Shown here piece after piece: positions 23,225 to 31,213 of a stretch of 33,671 nt of DNA. Every line of letters starts with the position of its first letter. Within the stretch, counting starts at the first letter, position 1. The DNA comes from a virus. The stretch covers positions 1 through 33,671 of IMG/VR virus record IMGVR_UViG_3300008266_000252, one strand, 5' to 3'. Made by a program: the position numbers and the translations under genes. The notes beneath the pieces were generated by a model. That model was not told the origin of the DNA and made no database searches. It saw nothing but the letters and a program-made list of their open reading frames with translations.

Positions 23225-24217
23225 TTAAATGAGTCCTGCTTTTTTCATTGCCAAACCAGTTGCACCAGCAGATGCCAGTTGCGACAAAACAGATGGCTGG
23301 TAGACATTGGCTGGGCCTGTCGATTCTGTTGTAGTGCGTGAAGGCAACTCCAACCCACGAACAGCGGCATTCATAAAGGCAATGCGGTTGTAGGGGTCAT
23401 CGCGTTGACGTTGGAAGTCTTGATAGGCAAGGTCTAAGCTTCGCTGGTTCAACGCCTGTTCTTGCTGACCAATGGATTCTACTGCCGCGGCACCTGTGAG
23501 GCCCAGTTGTTGTTCCAAGCCACCCAAGGTGGCTTGTTGTTTAGACAGTTCAAGCATGCGGTTAAGGTCTGCCGCTTGCAAGGTGCCTGCAGACTGACCC
23601 ATTTGAGCAAGTCGGGTTTGGTCTTGACCAAACTGTTGCCCCGCCTGTGTGTAACCTTGTTGCAATGCCTGCGCTTGTTGAGCCATTGTGGACTCCTGCA
23701 AGTCACGCATCCCGCGGGACAGTGCTTCACCAGATCGGCTACCCCCAAAACTACCCCCACCAATAAACTGGTTTTGAATGGTTGGGATGATGTTTTCTGA
23801 CAACTGCCGCTTTGCCAAGTCACCAATCCTGTTGACCACAGAATCAGTATACGGGTTCATGTATTCACCAATGCCTTGGGGCAAGGTTTTGGCGGCTTGT
23901 GAAAAATAGGGATTAGCGGCAGCAAGGCCTGTGGTGCTACCAGCAGCATCACTGTACATTTGTGCCCCTTGCATGTACGGTTGATAGGAGCTTGCTGCTG
24001 TTTTTGCCATGTCGTAGGCAGTCTTTTGCGTGGGGCTTGTTCCTGCAACTCGGGGGCCTTGGTAAGACTGGTAAGGTGAGGCAGCAATGGCGTTGGCCTT
24101 TGCCACCAGCCCTTGCGTGTAATCACTGTACCAAGCCGGTGTGTCCTTAGCCGCTACCCCGTAAGTGGTAACTGATGCAGGAGGCGCACCGTTGAAAAGA
24201 AAGTCTGTAACGCTCAT
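23225..24217 (-). CDS. Conserved virion protein, Gln/Ala-rich, 330 residues
   Basis: The segment 'MNPYTDSVVNRIGDLAKRQL' followed by 'FIGGGSFGGSRSGEALSRG' and a long Gln/Ala-rich helical region ('QQAQALQQGYTQAGQQF') is typical of a conserved podovirus virion protein found just before large internal proteins. Family knowledge is limited to probable structural or DNA-injection roles. The start at 24217 overlaps the upstream stop (ATGA). There is no membrane segment; the glycine cluster near residue 152 may be a hinge. Confidence 0.78.
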   Translation of the reverse strand: MSVTDFLFNGAPPASVTTYGVAAKDTPAWYSDYTQGLVAKANAIAASPYQSYQGPRVAGTSPTQKTAYDMAKTAASSYQPYMQGAQMYSDAAGSTTGLAAANPYFSQAAKTLPQGIGEYMNPYTDSVVNRIGDLAKRQLSENIIPTIQNQFIGGGSFGGSRSGEALSRGMRDLQESTMAQQAQALQQGYTQAGQQFGQDQTRLAQMGQSAGTLQAADLNRMLELSKQQATLGGLEQQLGLTGAAAVESIGQQEQALNQRSLDLAYQDFQRQRDDPYNRIAFMNAAVRGLELPSRTTTESTGPANVYQPSVLSQLASAGATGLAMKKAGLI

Positions 24218-26079
24218 GCCATACTCCTACTCAAATAAGCAAGTGGGGATTGTGCATCTGGCGAAATCTTGCCTTTTGACAACGCCCCACCTTTTTGTTT
24301 TCTGATCGCCTCACGCATGTGGTCCAACCGCTTGGCGCCAGCATCATTGTTCCCATTGCCAAGCAAGGCAACTGTTTCTGCATCCATCACATACTCCCCT
24401 TGCGAGAGCATGGCAGGAATATCATCTGTTCTACCATCTGGCACGTTGCCCCCGTGTGCCATTGCCAACCCACCTGTTGCTCTGTTTTGCAACGGTTGTT
24501 GTACAGGTTGCATGGGTGAGGTCACACTGGGTGGTATTTGCCCGTAGCTGAAATAGCGGTAAGCAGGATTTTGTTGTTGCGGTGCTACTTGTTGTGGCAC
24601 GTTGCGGCTTTGCATTTGTTGAGGAGAAGCAGATGCAAGAGGCGAAGGTTTAGCACCCATTGCACTTACTTGCGACAAAGCACCCATGGGTTGTTGTTGC
24701 ACAGGTGCAGGTGCCATCATAGGTCCAACTGCTGGGCTTTGATACTGTTGCTGCTGCATAGGACCGACAGGCGGCATACCCACCTGCCCACCATCTGCGT
24801 AGCTTACAGGAACATACACCGGGCTGCTCAAAAACTGATGCTCGCCACCGGTTTGCCCGTACCTATAAATATCGTCTTTATACGGGTCGTAGTTTTGAAC
24901 CATGCTCAATTGTTGCAACGGTTGGTAGAAGCGTGAATCGCCCACTTGACCATCTGAGCCACCACCACCGCCATCATCCTTTGGCTTGTCTTTGCCGTAA
25001 GAATTCGCAAGCAACAACCCACCGCCTATAAGATATTTGTTGTCTAGTGCAAAGTCAAGGGCACTATTTCCAGCCGCTTTTGTGTAGTCCCATGTTTGCC
25101 CAGCGGTGGGTGTGCTGCCTTCCATAGGACCAGCAACTGTGCTTTTGTCAACAACTTCAGGAAGACCGGGCTCTCCTTTTTCTATCAACACTCGCATGTT
25201 GGGGTCATTAGGATAATCGGTGTGTGGCCCAAACCTATCAGGTGTGCCGGTCGCTGGCTGACTTCCAGAACCTGGCACATAAGGCTTTTCAGCGCCTAGG
25301 TTTGTAAATTCAGATCTGTACACACTTCCTGCAGGGCTTTGTCCAGCAGCATTTCCTGTGTAACTACTTGCATCTGTTCGAAGTTCAGGTGCCGAAATAG
25401 GTGCTGGGTTGGGGTCAAGCCCCGACATTTCCAAGCTCAATGCAGATGGCGCTTTTGGTGCAAAAGGGTTTTGTACTTTCGTGGCGTCTAGGTAAGAAGT
25501 AGCGCTACTGTCTACTAAGTCAGCAGGGCGCACTGTTTCAAGAATTGTTGCGCCACTGCCGTCAAAGGCCGGTGTGTTGCTGCTAAAACTATTTTGGTCA
25601 ATGCCTGTGTAGTTACTGGTATTGTTTATGCCACTAGCGTCAATAGAGGCACCGCTAGCATCAATGGTTGCACCACTGCCATCAATGGCTGGCGCACTGC
25701 CCTCTCCTGGTATTGCACCTGAGCCAGAAACGAATTTACTCTTAACATAGTTTCCAGCCGCTGTAAATGCTGCCGCTTTAGCACCGCTTTTTACAGCATC
25801 ATTAAAATTATCTCCTTGCGCCAATCTTGACCCAGTAGTTGCTATACCTACAGCCGCCGCTGAACCCGCCCCTGCAAACGATAGCCCCGGTATCCCGTAT
25901 GAATACGCTACCGCTGATGCTATAAAAGTTAACGGGTCATTTTTAATGGGCTGAATAATTGCAATGTCGACTGTCTTGCCAATGTCGTTGAGAACTTTAC
26001 CTGGGTCGGTGACAATTTCTTTTGCTGTTTTGACCGTGGTGCCAATTGGGTCTCGAATAAAGTCTTTAAACCATCCCAT
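24214..26079 (-). CDS. Virion protein with Ser/Ala repeats and conserved C-terminal DDIPAMLSQGEYVM domain
   Basis: The 621-residue product opens with 'MGWFKDFIRDPIGTTVKTAKEIVTDPGKVL' and a hydrophobic Ala/Gly-rich stretch (residues 50-85) of the type seen in phage injection proteins. Residues 129-149 hold a heptad-like repeat (IDASGAS). A Gln/Pro-rich linker contains 'YADGGQVGM'. The last 80 residues contain 'GLAMAHGGNVPDGRTDDIPAML', 'GEYVMDAETVALLGNG' and 'GAKRLDHM', a C-terminal module I recall from many phage tape-measure and internal proteins. Role inferred: virion, probably ejected. ATG at 26079 has AGGAG upstream. Confidence 0.78.
   Translation of the reverse strand: MGWFKDFIRDPIGTTVKTAKEIVTDPGKVLNDIGKTVDIAIIQPIKNDPLTFIASAVAYSYGIPGLSFAGAGSAAAVGIATTGSRLAQGDNFNDAVKSGAKAAAFTAAGNYVKSKFVSGSGAIPGEGSAPAIDGSGATIDASGASIDASGINNTSNYTGIDQNSFSSNTPAFDGSGATILETVRPADLVDSSATSYLDATKVQNPFAPKAPSALSLEMSGLDPNPAPISAPELRTDASSYTGNAAGQSPAGSVYRSEFTNLGAEKPYVPGSGSQPATGTPDRFGPHTDYPNDPNMRVLIEKGEPGLPEVVDKSTVAGPMEGSTPTAGQTWDYTKAAGNSALDFALDNKYLIGGGLLLANSYGKDKPKDDGGGGGSDGQVGDSRFYQPLQQLSMVQNYDPYKDDIYRYGQTGGEHQFLSSPVYVPVSYADGGQVGMPPVGPMQQQQYQSPAVGPMMAPAPVQQQPMGALSQVSAMGAKPSPLASASPQQMQSRNVPQQVAPQQQNPAYRYFSYGQIPPSVTSPMQPVQQPLQNRATGGLAMAHGGNVPDGRTDDIPAMLSQGEYVMDAETVALLGNGNNDAGAKRLDHMREAIRKQKGGALSKGKISPDAQSPLAYLSRSMA
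25631..25693. repeat. Three imperfect 21-bp tandem repeats inside the 621-residue virion gene
   Basis: Units start at 25631, 25652 and 25673 and share the pattern CC(A/G)CT-x-x-C(G/A)TCAAT. They encode seven-residue units of the form I-D-(A/G)-S-G-A-(T/S). A further degenerate copy lies near 25553-25573. The period is a whole number of codons, so copy number can change without breaking the frame. Confidence 0.65.
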
Positions 26080-26080
26080 A

Positions 26081-26527
26081 TTATGCTCCTAATCCCAAGC
26101 CGGGCTGAGATGCACCAAGTTGCACACCAATAACTGTCATGCCTTCACCACCATCCGCTGTTTTGATGGTGTATTTTTGTGCTAGGCTTTGCAAGGCAGA
26201 AAGAATAACTGGGTCACTTGTTGTTATCTGCATCTGTTTCCACCCCTTTTTCATTGCGTTGTCAAACAACTGCATAAAGTTGGTAGGCACATTGGGTGTG
26301 GCATCTGCGTTAATCACCACAACTTTTGCAATGCTTGGGTCACGGGGTGAAACCAAGCAAATGAAAATGGTGTTGCCGTAGCGCAGAAAAGTGCTCTCAG
26401 GCATGGTTGCAAGTTTGGCAAAGGCGGCCTTGGACATTTCCAAAGGCACCTGTTCCCCGCCCTGCTGTGCATCAGCTTCCAGTATCTGATCCACCTCTAG
26501 CATCTGTTGTTTACTATCTACTTGCAT
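26081..26527 (-). CDS. Virion-module protein of unknown function, 148 residues
   Basis: The N-terminus is acidic and helical ('QQMLEVDQILEADAQQGGEQV'); the rest alternates strands and helices ('FLRYGNTIFICLVSPRDPSIAKVVVINAD', 'GWKQMQITTSDPVILSALQSL'). The layout loosely recalls small acetyltransferase-fold proteins in podovirus tail operons, but no acetyl-CoA-binding motif can be pointed to. ATG at 26527 has AAGGTGAG upstream. It lies between a 75-residue gene and the 621-residue virion gene, so a structural or chaperone role is likely. Confidence 0.75.
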   Translation of the reverse strand: MQVDSKQQMLEVDQILEADAQQGGEQVPLEMSKAAFAKLATMPESTFLRYGNTIFICLVSPRDPSIAKVVVINADATPNVPTNFMQLFDNAMKKGWKQMQITTSDPVILSALQSLAQKYTIKTADGGEGMTVIGVQLGASQPGLGLGA

Positions 26528-26536
26528 ATGCTCACC

Positions 26537-26764
26537 TTAAGAAACTGTTTGCACAAACCGACACGCCCACTCACGCCAGTCAGTAAAATCTAATGGGTTA
26601 GGTGGGTTTTTCTGGCAAATACCAGAAATGGCGCAAAACGCCACACCCCACTCCTGCCAATCTTTTTCATCATTTAACCTTGGAATAGGTGCAAACTGTG
26701 CCAGGTCAAGCGAGAGCTGATCTGCCCAGTCCCGCAGTTCAATTGTAACTGGCAAAGTAATCAA
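26537..26764 (-). CDS. Small Trp-rich protein in the tail module, probable TTG start
   Basis: The 75-residue product is rich in tryptophan ('LRDWADQLSL', 'DEKDWQEWGVAF', 'DFTDWREWACRFV'), with two similar D-W-x-E-W units. The only reasonable start is TTG at 26764, which overlaps the stop of the upstream gene (TTGA) and has GGGGGTG four bases before it. The family is not recognised by name; small proteins of this W-x-x-W type often sit after the gp10-like gene in podoviruses. The internal duplication (residues 34-39 and 61-66) suggests a small two-unit fold. Confidence 0.68.
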   Translation of the reverse strand: MITLPVTIELRDWADQLSLDLAQFAPIPRLNDEKDWQEWGVAFCAISGICQKNPPNPLDFTDWREWACRFVQTVS

Positions 26765-28392
26765 ATGACACCCCCAAGCACTGTACCATCCGCCTCTTCA
26801 ATGTGAGCAAGAATTTGCCCCATCTGGTAGTCCCCATCAACGATGTTGGAGGTAAAACGGAACCGCATCTCACGCCTAATGTCTTTGAAGAACAGCACCT
26901 GTTCATAAGGAGTAGTTGCAACTGCAGGAAACGCGTGTTGCTCTGTCTGCACCTCTGCTGACCTTGCATTTGAACGACCATGGATTGATGCAGTCATTTC
27001 CCCTACCTGCACAAAATCTGGCTCAATCATTGTGCAACGCAATGACTTTTCGTGGTTTTGAGTAACCAGTGCACTCATGTCTGCAGTTTCAAAGAATGAT
27101 TCAATCGCGTTCAATTCATTCAAATCCACCTCATTCACACCCACCTCATGTTGCCACAACTTGAAGTTGTCACCGGTGTAGGTGATCCTGATGTCCCCAT
27201 TGCTTGTAGTGCGAATATCACCTGCCTCAGTGGTGCGGATGCCAGGAGTTGTGCGTGTTTGCGTTTGTAAAACACCTGTAAGAAAGGGGCGACCAAAAGT
27301 GGTTGCAAACTCCCCTGCTGACCGACCGTCATTGGGCAATTCTGTGTCATACCAAGAATTCTCACGCAAGTTGTAGATGACTGCATGTGTGCATTCTGTA
27401 GCCGTACCTCTTGGGTAGCACCACCAAATTTCACCAAAGCGTGGGACTTTAAAAGCAAACACTCTCTGTGACGCCTCACGATTTAACCCATCAAAGAACC
27501 AATTGATGTTCATGTTGTTGGGCAGGTCACGGACAACACCATTGAAGTAAATAAAGCGGTCAGTGCCACACCAGTAGTATGAACCGTCATACTCAATAAT
27601 GGAGGCAGCAGACAGAACAGAACTCTGACTACTAATGGTGTCGAACTGGAATATCTGGTTGCCGCCCACATAGGATGCGCGGATGACAGCGTCCAAGGAC
27701 CAATAAAGGCCTGCAGGGGCATTTCCAGGCCCACCCCTTAGTGGTAACCCTCTTACCAGCTTTTGTGCCGCTATACGGGCGTTTCCTGACCCCACACCAA
27801 CTAAATCAGATGGGTTGCCAGGCGCTGACCAACCCAATGACCCATCTTCTCCAAAAACAGTCAAGTACGGGTGCAAGACACAGATGCCGCCCGATGCATC
27901 AACACCTGCAGGAATGGTCAACTCAACCAACCTGTCATTGGTAGTCAGGTCACCATAAAACACCTGCCCGTTGAGGGTGTTGGACAAAGATGTGTAGTTG
28001 GGCGCAACTTGGGCAATAATTTTGTTGCTAGGTGTCAAACTAATTGAGTCATACAAGACATCGAACTGCCACAAATTGTTTGCACTTGCATTGATGGTGA
28101 CAGGTGTTTTGTCTACTGTTGGTCCTGGCAACCCCTGCTCATTCAAAGTAATCATTTGAATGTAGTTGGCGCTGCCGGTGTGGACATACATGTACCCGTT
28201 TTGAGTAAATGTCTTGAGCCCCCTACTTGTCTCAGCTAAGTAGTTGGTGACATTTTGGTAGCCAAAGATCTTTCTTGGCAACCCGCGCTGAAAACGCACC
28301 CATTGCCCATCCACATAAAAGTCACCCTCAAACTTGGTGCCATCCCGCTTGATGCCGGGAAGTGACTTAATGACAATGGGTGTGGTTGCCAT
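26761..28392 (-). CDS. P22 gp10-like tail stopper/hub protein (packaged DNA stabilisation)
   Basis: This 543-residue beta-rich protein begins 'MATTPIVIKSLPGIKRDGTKFEG' with 'YVDGQWVRFQRGLPRKIFGYQN', the opening pattern of gp10-like neck proteins that close the portal channel after packaging. Blade-like strands recur ('YYWCGTDRFIYFNG', 'EIWWCYPRGTATECTHAVIYNLRENSWYD'), consistent with a beta-propeller. It sits three genes after the neck adaptor, as in P22-like modules (gp4 then gp10). ATG at 28392 overlaps the previous stop (TAATG). The similarity is by pattern; a related tail-tube nozzle protein would look alike. Confidence 0.7.
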   Translation of the reverse strand: MATTPIVIKSLPGIKRDGTKFEGDFYVDGQWVRFQRGLPRKIFGYQNVTNYLAETSRGLKTFTQNGYMYVHTGSANYIQMITLNEQGLPGPTVDKTPVTINASANNLWQFDVLYDSISLTPSNKIIAQVAPNYTSLSNTLNGQVFYGDLTTNDRLVELTIPAGVDASGGICVLHPYLTVFGEDGSLGWSAPGNPSDLVGVGSGNARIAAQKLVRGLPLRGGPGNAPAGLYWSLDAVIRASYVGGNQIFQFDTISSQSSVLSAASIIEYDGSYYWCGTDRFIYFNGVVRDLPNNMNINWFFDGLNREASQRVFAFKVPRFGEIWWCYPRGTATECTHAVIYNLRENSWYDTELPNDGRSAGEFATTFGRPFLTGVLQTQTRTTPGIRTTEAGDIRTTSNGDIRITYTGDNFKLWQHEVGVNEVDLNELNAIESFFETADMSALVTQNHEKSLRCTMIEPDFVQVGEMTASIHGRSNARSAEVQTEQHAFPAVATTPYEQVLFFKDIRREMRFRFTSNIVDGDYQMGQILAHIEEADGTVLGGVI

Positions 28393-29519
28393 TAGAACGT
28401 GCCACCATCAATGGGATCTAAGCCAAGGTTAATTCGGGCATTGGCAGCAGTAATGGCACCTGTACCGCCAAGGGCAACGGGCAATGGCAAACTAATACCA
28501 CCTGTTTCAGCTTGAATGATCTGAGAGCCGTTGCAGTACAAAATAGATGATGCTGTTTGTGTGACTGCCACTCCCGACAACGCTGCTGTTTTAACAGTAA
28601 GTGTGAAGGCACCTGTTGTGTTGTTGGTCACCCAATACTGTTGAATAGTGTTGGGCACAATGATGTTTCGATTGCTAAGCAAAGCACCTGTGAAGTTGTA
28701 CGAAACACGATTCAATTCCGAACCTGTCAAAGTGTAGTCACCTGTACCCGCCACATTGATACTGATGTAGTCAAAGGCAAAAATGGCTGACTGCCCAAAG
28801 CCAAGTGAGTAGAAGCTAGTGCCGTCAGTCAAAATGATGGCAGAATCAAGGGGTTGCAGGACAAGGGTTGACTGCAAGTCAATTTGGTTTGCACCAACTG
28901 TTGCTACTGTCAAAGTACCTGTGCCTGCGTTCTTAACTTGCACAAACCAGTTGTTGCCAGCAAGTGAGGCAAGGGGCAGGGTGAAGGTGCCCACACCGCC
29001 TGTCCACACAAAAGTATTGGCACGATCCGGAACTACAAGTGTATGGTTGGCGGTGTAGGTTAGCGCTGGCATTGACTGCGAAAGCAATGAGCCAAGAGCC
29101 ACAATTCCTGTACCTGCAAGTGAGGCAGCGTTGGCAGCAGATACAGCAGCACCGTACTGAAATGTTCGCCATGTACCTGCTGCTGTGGTGTTGTCTGTCA
29201 GATAGATCTGATATGTTGTACCAGCAGCAGAACTCAAAATCTGAGTACCTGCGGAATCATGCACTGTGTAGGAATAAGCGCCTGGGTTGTTGAACAGAAC
29301 TGTCTGCCCAACGGACACCTCATTTGCAGGCGGCAACCACAGTTGCTTACTTGCTCCTGTTTGCGTCACATCCATAATGCTTGCAATTAGGTTAACGCCT
29401 GTTGACGCCTCCACCGGCCAATTAAAAACCGTGATGGCGTCAGTCAAGTTTACTGAAGCATAAGAAACAACAGTTGACGCTATGTTGGAGCCGCCAAAAA
29501 TGTTAGTAAAGACAGTCAT
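28392..29519 (-). CDS. Tail fibre/spike-like beta-rich protein
   Basis: The 375-residue product is Thr/Ala/Gly/Asn-rich with many short beta strands and few charges, as in fibre shafts ('GTLTVATVGANQIDLQST', 'YTVHDSAGTQILSSAAGTTYQIY'). It ends 'ALGGTGAITAANARINLGL', the GGTGA-x-NLGL motif common at the end of collar domains in tail fibres. It lies between the neck adaptor and the gp10-like gene, an unusual place for a host-range fibre, so it may instead be a neck appendage. ATG at 29519 has GAGGT upstream. Confidence 0.72.
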   Translation of the reverse strand: MTVFTNIFGGSNIASTVVSYASVNLTDAITVFNWPVEASTGVNLIASIMDVTQTGASKQLWLPPANEVSVGQTVLFNNPGAYSYTVHDSAGTQILSSAAGTTYQIYLTDNTTAAGTWRTFQYGAAVSAANAASLAGTGIVALGSLLSQSMPALTYTANHTLVVPDRANTFVWTGGVGTFTLPLASLAGNNWFVQVKNAGTGTLTVATVGANQIDLQSTLVLQPLDSAIILTDGTSFYSLGFGQSAIFAFDYISINVAGTGDYTLTGSELNRVSYNFTGALLSNRNIIVPNTIQQYWVTNNTTGAFTLTVKTAALSGVAVTQTASSILYCNGSQIIQAETGGISLPLPVALGGTGAITAANARINLGLDPIDGGTF

Positions 29520-29521
29520 CG

Positions 29522-30175
29522 TTATACCTCTTGTCTTGAAGACGAACGGTCAATGACCTTCTTGTCGTCCTCTTGGCTAAGTGCGCTAGCAGCCATTTGA
29601 TAGAATTGTTGCCACACAGGAATACGCTCATCATTTTTCAAATACGGTGTTGCCTCAAGCAAAGTACCGTACAACAAAACATTGGGTGCAAATTCTGTCA
29701 GCCAGTTGGTTTGACTCTCATCATCAAGCAGGGCTGGCAACTCGTAGTACACAATTTCAACAGGGTAAGCGGTGTCAGGAGTAGGCGCAAAGAGCCAATG
29801 CTTGTAGTCGTAATCTGTGTAAAAAACAGGGGTTTCTGTTTGAGTTTGGTCAGGCCAGTAAGACCTGCAATACTCATATGAACGACCGTAAATGGTGGTG
29901 CGGGAGTTGCTCCCCCCGCCTGTACCAATGTTTATTGACACCGTTTCCCGCCACCTATCTGGCTTTGCCATCACTGCCACATTTGCCTGCATAGTGGTTG
30001 TGACTACAGTTTGAAAACCTTGAATCTTCAGGTCACGCGAAATGCGCCGTTCTGCAAGGTTGATAAGTTTGGGAATCTGTGCGTAGACAAGGGGGTCAGT
30101 AGCGGCGGAAGCTCCCCGCTCCAAGTAACTGCGAACATCGTCTTTTAAAGACGAAAAGGTCATTGCCTGAGGCAT
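29522..30175 (-). CDS. Head-tail adaptor protein, SU10/P22 gp4 type
   Basis: This 217-residue protein opens 'MTFSSLKDDVRSYLERG' followed by 'IPKLINLAERRISRDLKIQGFQ', the helical start typical of SU10-type adaptors that bind the portal ring. A beta core follows ('RWRETVSINIG', 'YRSYWPD'-like segment, 'PVEIVYYELPALLDD') and a helical end containing 'LLYGTLLEATPYLKNDERIPVWQQFY', also typical. The stop-start overlap with the endolysin gene is TAATG, with AAGGAA upstream. This is the best anchor for the podovirus-like assignment. Confidence 0.85.
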   Translation of the reverse strand: MPQAMTFSSLKDDVRSYLERGASAATDPLVYAQIPKLINLAERRISRDLKIQGFQTVVTTTMQANVAVMAKPDRWRETVSINIGTGGGSNSRTTIYGRSYEYCRSYWPDQTQTETPVFYTDYDYKHWLFAPTPDTAYPVEIVYYELPALLDDESQTNWLTEFAPNVLLYGTLLEATPYLKNDERIPVWQQFYQMAASALSQEDDKKVIDRSSSRQEV

Positions 30176-30513
30176 TACACATTCCTTTCAAAATGCGGGC
30201 AATCTACCAATGATTTGAAGTTGCCACCCCAACGGTTTTTGGTGTTCAACGACTCCCAATATGCGCCCAAAGGCGAAAGAGTTGCTTTGTCCCAAATTAT
30301 ACGCCCATTTTGAAAAAAATTCAAGTCAATGGCGCATCTTTTCAAATGAATAGAATTCATAGTTTTGGAACGCCCCGTCTTAAAGTAGATGGCCTGCTGT
30401 TCTGGTGTACGGGCAAGTTCACCGCCGGTAACTTTAAACCCCTGTTCTGTTGCGTACTGAATTAGTTTGCAGGCATCCAACAGGAATGCTGCTTGTTCGT
30501 TAGATAGGCTCAT
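30175..30513 (-). CDS. M15-family peptidase endolysin
   Basis: This 112-residue enzyme cleaves peptide bonds in peptidoglycan. Zinc ligands are recognisable as His56 and Asp63 in 'SIHLKRCAIDLNFF' and His107 in 'DCPHFE'. 'RTPEQQAIYFKTGRSKT' before them is the usual M15 (VanY / T5-type endolysin) pattern. It is a single catalytic domain without a cell-wall-binding module, as expected of a phage of Gram-negative bacteria. ATG at 30513 overlaps the holin stop (ATGA), so holin and endolysin are coupled. Confidence 0.92.
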   Translation of the reverse strand: MSLSNEQAAFLLDACKLIQYATEQGFKVTGGELARTPEQQAIYFKTGRSKTMNSIHLKRCAIDLNFFQNGRIIWDKATLSPLGAYWESLNTKNRWGGNFKSLVDCPHFERNV

Positions 30514-31019
30514 TTTTTCCTCATGTCAGCAAGTTTTTCAATTGTTCTGCCGCCAAAGTACGCCCCCATAATGAGCATCCCCCAATTTCCAAGCAGGGTC
30601 ACATAGGATTCATTGGCGTTGTACCCATACGCACTCATCATGGCAAACAAGAAGTAACCTAAAAAGATGGCTATAAGGGACATGGGGCGTATGTTTTTGG
30701 ACAACCATGAATCACTGCTCATATCGGCTTGCCAGCGGTCGGTCACATTGTCTGCGTCACTCTGGGCAGCTTTTGCCAACAAGTCAAGTTCAGCCAATTC
30801 CATTTTGGCTTTTTCAATGCCCAATTCTAGCAATCGCTCTTCATGCTCAAATTGAAGCTGGCGTAGCTTGCTGACATCTTCAGGTGTGGGTGCATCAGGA
30901 ATCTTTACGCCAAGGGTGTTCTCAACCACTTGCTTGCCCTTGGCTTGAATAGCTGATGACAAAAGACCCAAGCCGTTTTCAGCAAGGGTTCCTAGTAAAG
31001 ATGCAACTATTGGAATCAT
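30510..31019 (-). CDS. Holin, GTA-type with C-terminal membrane segments
   Basis: The 169-residue product has an amphipathic N-terminus (1-25), a long charged helix (45-90) and the motif 'DRWQADMSSDSWLSKNIRPM' just before two hydrophobic segments at about 111-131 and 137-157. This D-x-W-L-S-K-N-x-R-P pattern is common in phage holins of the GTA_holin_3TM group. It would form membrane lesions releasing the M15 endolysin. The start overlaps the previous stop (ATGA). The topology with its large cytosolic part is family-typical. Confidence 0.8.
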   Translation of the reverse strand: MIPIVASLLGTLAENGLGLLSSAIQAKGKQVVENTLGVKIPDAPTPEDVSKLRQLQFEHEERLLELGIEKAKMELAELDLLAKAAQSDADNVTDRWQADMSSDSWLSKNIRPMSLIAIFLGYFLFAMMSAYGYNANESYVTLLGNWGMLIMGAYFGGRTIEKLADMRKK

Positions 31020-31213
31020 TGTTTTTCCTTTTTCTCTAAATCTTTCACCAATTTTTCAATTCTTGCCTCTGTTTTCTCTGTCTTCTTTTGCAAGGTCAAA
31101 GTGTCAAAGTAGAGCATTGCCATCAACGGAATCACTAGACAAACAAAAAGCATCAACAGCACTGCAACAACTACGGCCCCCGATTCAGATGGATGACGTA
31201 CATCAAGCCCCAT
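31016..31213 (-). CDS. Small single-pass membrane protein of the lysis cassette
   Basis: From ATG 31213 the product has 65 residues: a short N-terminus 'MGLDVRHPSES', a membrane segment (about 12-36) and a highly charged coiled-coil tail ('KKTEKTEARIEKLVKDLEKKEK'). This is the size and layout of a small spanin or holin-accessory protein. A longer start at 31294 (92 residues) overlaps the upstream gene by 124 bases and adds a low-information N-terminus, so I prefer 31213 (43-base overlap). Neither start has a strong Shine-Dalgarno site. The stop overlaps the holin start (ATGA), supporting the gene. Confidence 0.62.
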   Translation of the reverse strand: MGLDVRHPSESGAVVVAVLLMLFVCLVIPLMAMLYFDTLTLQKKTEKTEARIEKLVKDLEKKEKQ

